Source of the DNA: an uncultured Clostridia bacterium
Lineage (GTDB): Bacteria; Bacillota; Clostridia; Christensenellales; Borkfalkiaceae
Assembly: GCA_900548845.1 (NCBI GenBank)
Contig: URMI01000078.1
Span: 1-5,943 of the forward strand
Length of the DNA: 5,943 nt
Direction of reading: 5' to 3'
Both the position numbers and the translations under genes were made by a program. Below the pieces are notes generated by a model that made no database searches, had not been told where the DNA came from, and was given only the letters and a program-made list of their open reading frames with translations. Within the stretch, counting starts at the first letter, position 1. Each line of letters starts with the position of its first letter. Positions 5,566 through 5,943 of the stretch are shown piece after piece.

Positions 5566-5943
5566 TGCTGTTTTCTCCTTTTTGCGTCTTGATAAAAATC
5601 CTTCGAGGATGTACGCCGCCGCAAGCGAATCGATGTGCTTGTTCTTCTTGTCCTTCTTGGAGCTCACGCCCGTAAAGACGAGGTCGCGCCGCGCTTCGCG
5701 CGTCGTGTAGCGCTCGTCCTCTTCATAGACGGGGATGGAGAGCCGTTCCCGAAGCGCCGAAATAAAGCGCGCCGTCTTGCGCGTCTGCACGCTCTCGGTG
5801 CCGTCGGCGTTGAGGGGCAGCCCGCAGACGACGGCAGAAGCGTTCTCCCGCTCCGCAAGCGCCTGCATGGCGGCAACGTCCCGCTCGAAGTCCCCCGTGC
5901 GGAAGTAGGTATCCCCCGGCACGGCGTACTCGCCGAACGGGTC
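5221..5943 (-). CDS. ruvX: RuvX/YqgF, 5' partial, in frame with DUF1292
   Basis: RuvX (YqgF) is an RNase H-fold nuclease, described as a putative Holliday junction resolvase and also linked to pre-16S rRNA processing. The frame is open to the right edge, and the visible RuvX part is 126 residues (5943-5566). It begins DPFGEYAVPG, which corresponds to the SDPLG segment close to the family N terminus, so about 15-20 residues including the first catalytic Asp are missing. Visible motifs are VVCGLPLNADG (38-48), YEEDERYTTREA (73-84) and HIDSLAAAYIL (103-113), whose D105 is the expected C-terminal catalytic residue. RuvX should stop soon after SRRKKEK, yet no stop occurs and the frame runs through an internal ATG at 5565 into DUF1292, giving 240 visible residues. 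A GTG at 5922 lies inside the conserved core and is not the start. Confidence 0.85.
   Translation of the reverse strand, partial: DPFGEYAVPGDTYFRTGDFERDVAAMQALAERENASAVVCGLPLNADGTESVQTRKTARFISALRERLSIPVYEEDERYTTREARRDLVFTGVSSKKDKKNKHIDSLAAAYILEGFLSRRKKEKTAMSFKEENNDYEDGDNIVELIDEDGNTLRYEHVGTIEYKGEWYCFFTPVLSVEEADEDEGEEVAVFRLVGDEDDERLETIDDDALLDEVFAEFCNQYEDSEDADEAAMLEPDEEN
5575..5580 (-). promoter_or_regulatory. Internal ribosome binding site for DUF1292
   Basis: AAGGAG on the minus strand lies inside the open ruvX frame, nine bases before the ATG at 5565. It indicates that DUF1292 is made as a separate protein, whether or not a RuvX-DUF1292 fusion is also produced. Confidence 0.75.

Noticed and set aside
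4912..5592. Plus-strand frame of 226 codons opposite Fur and DUF1292
   Set aside because: It spans two genes that are clear on the minus strand. Its V/L-rich translation results from the Asp/Glu-rich DUF1292 codons read backwards.

Overview
This is a GC-rich bacterial fragment in which every supported gene lies on the minus strand. The organism is most likely a high-GC member of the Firmicutes (Clostridia-like). The grounds are a leucine T-box leader, AGGAGG-type ribosome binding sites, sigma-A type promoters, a YtrA-type GntR/ABC operon, and a ruvX-DUF1292-Fur cluster of the kind familiar from Clostridia. No finer taxonomy can be supported. The first 12 bases match the 3' end of the standard Illumina adapter, so the left edge is a contig end with untrimmed adapter.

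Layout, in order of minus-strand transcription from the right edge. (1) 5943-4813 is a housekeeping cluster: ruvX (5' end cut by the window), a very acidic DUF1292 protein, and a Fur-family regulator carrying the PerR-type metal ligands. ruvX and DUF1292 form one open frame with no stop between them, although DUF1292 has its own ribosome binding site and ATG. (2) 4788-2773 is a self-contained leucine biosynthesis unit: promoter, T-box riboswitch with a CUC (Leu) specifier and an intrinsic terminator, a 552-residue 2-isopropylmalate synthase, and a hairpin after its stop. (3) 2744-220 is a three-gene operon: a consensus promoter, a YtrA-like GntR regulator, an ABC ATPase, and an ABC-2 type permease that overlaps the ATPase gene by ATGA. 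It ends in a perfect 13-bp GC hairpin with a T-rich tail. (4) 171-13 holds a strong promoter, an AGGAGG site and the first 21 codons of an unidentified gene that runs into the adapter.

The T-box lets leuA transcription respond to uncharged tRNA-Leu, and the C-terminal domain of the enzyme probably adds allosteric control by leucine. The GntR protein probably represses its own operon, so that the exporter is made only when an unknown inducer is present. I found no mobile element, CRISPR array, tRNA or rRNA, and nothing that looks like a wholly new system. The items most worth checking are the ruvX-DUF1292 fusion and two palindromes lying over promoters.
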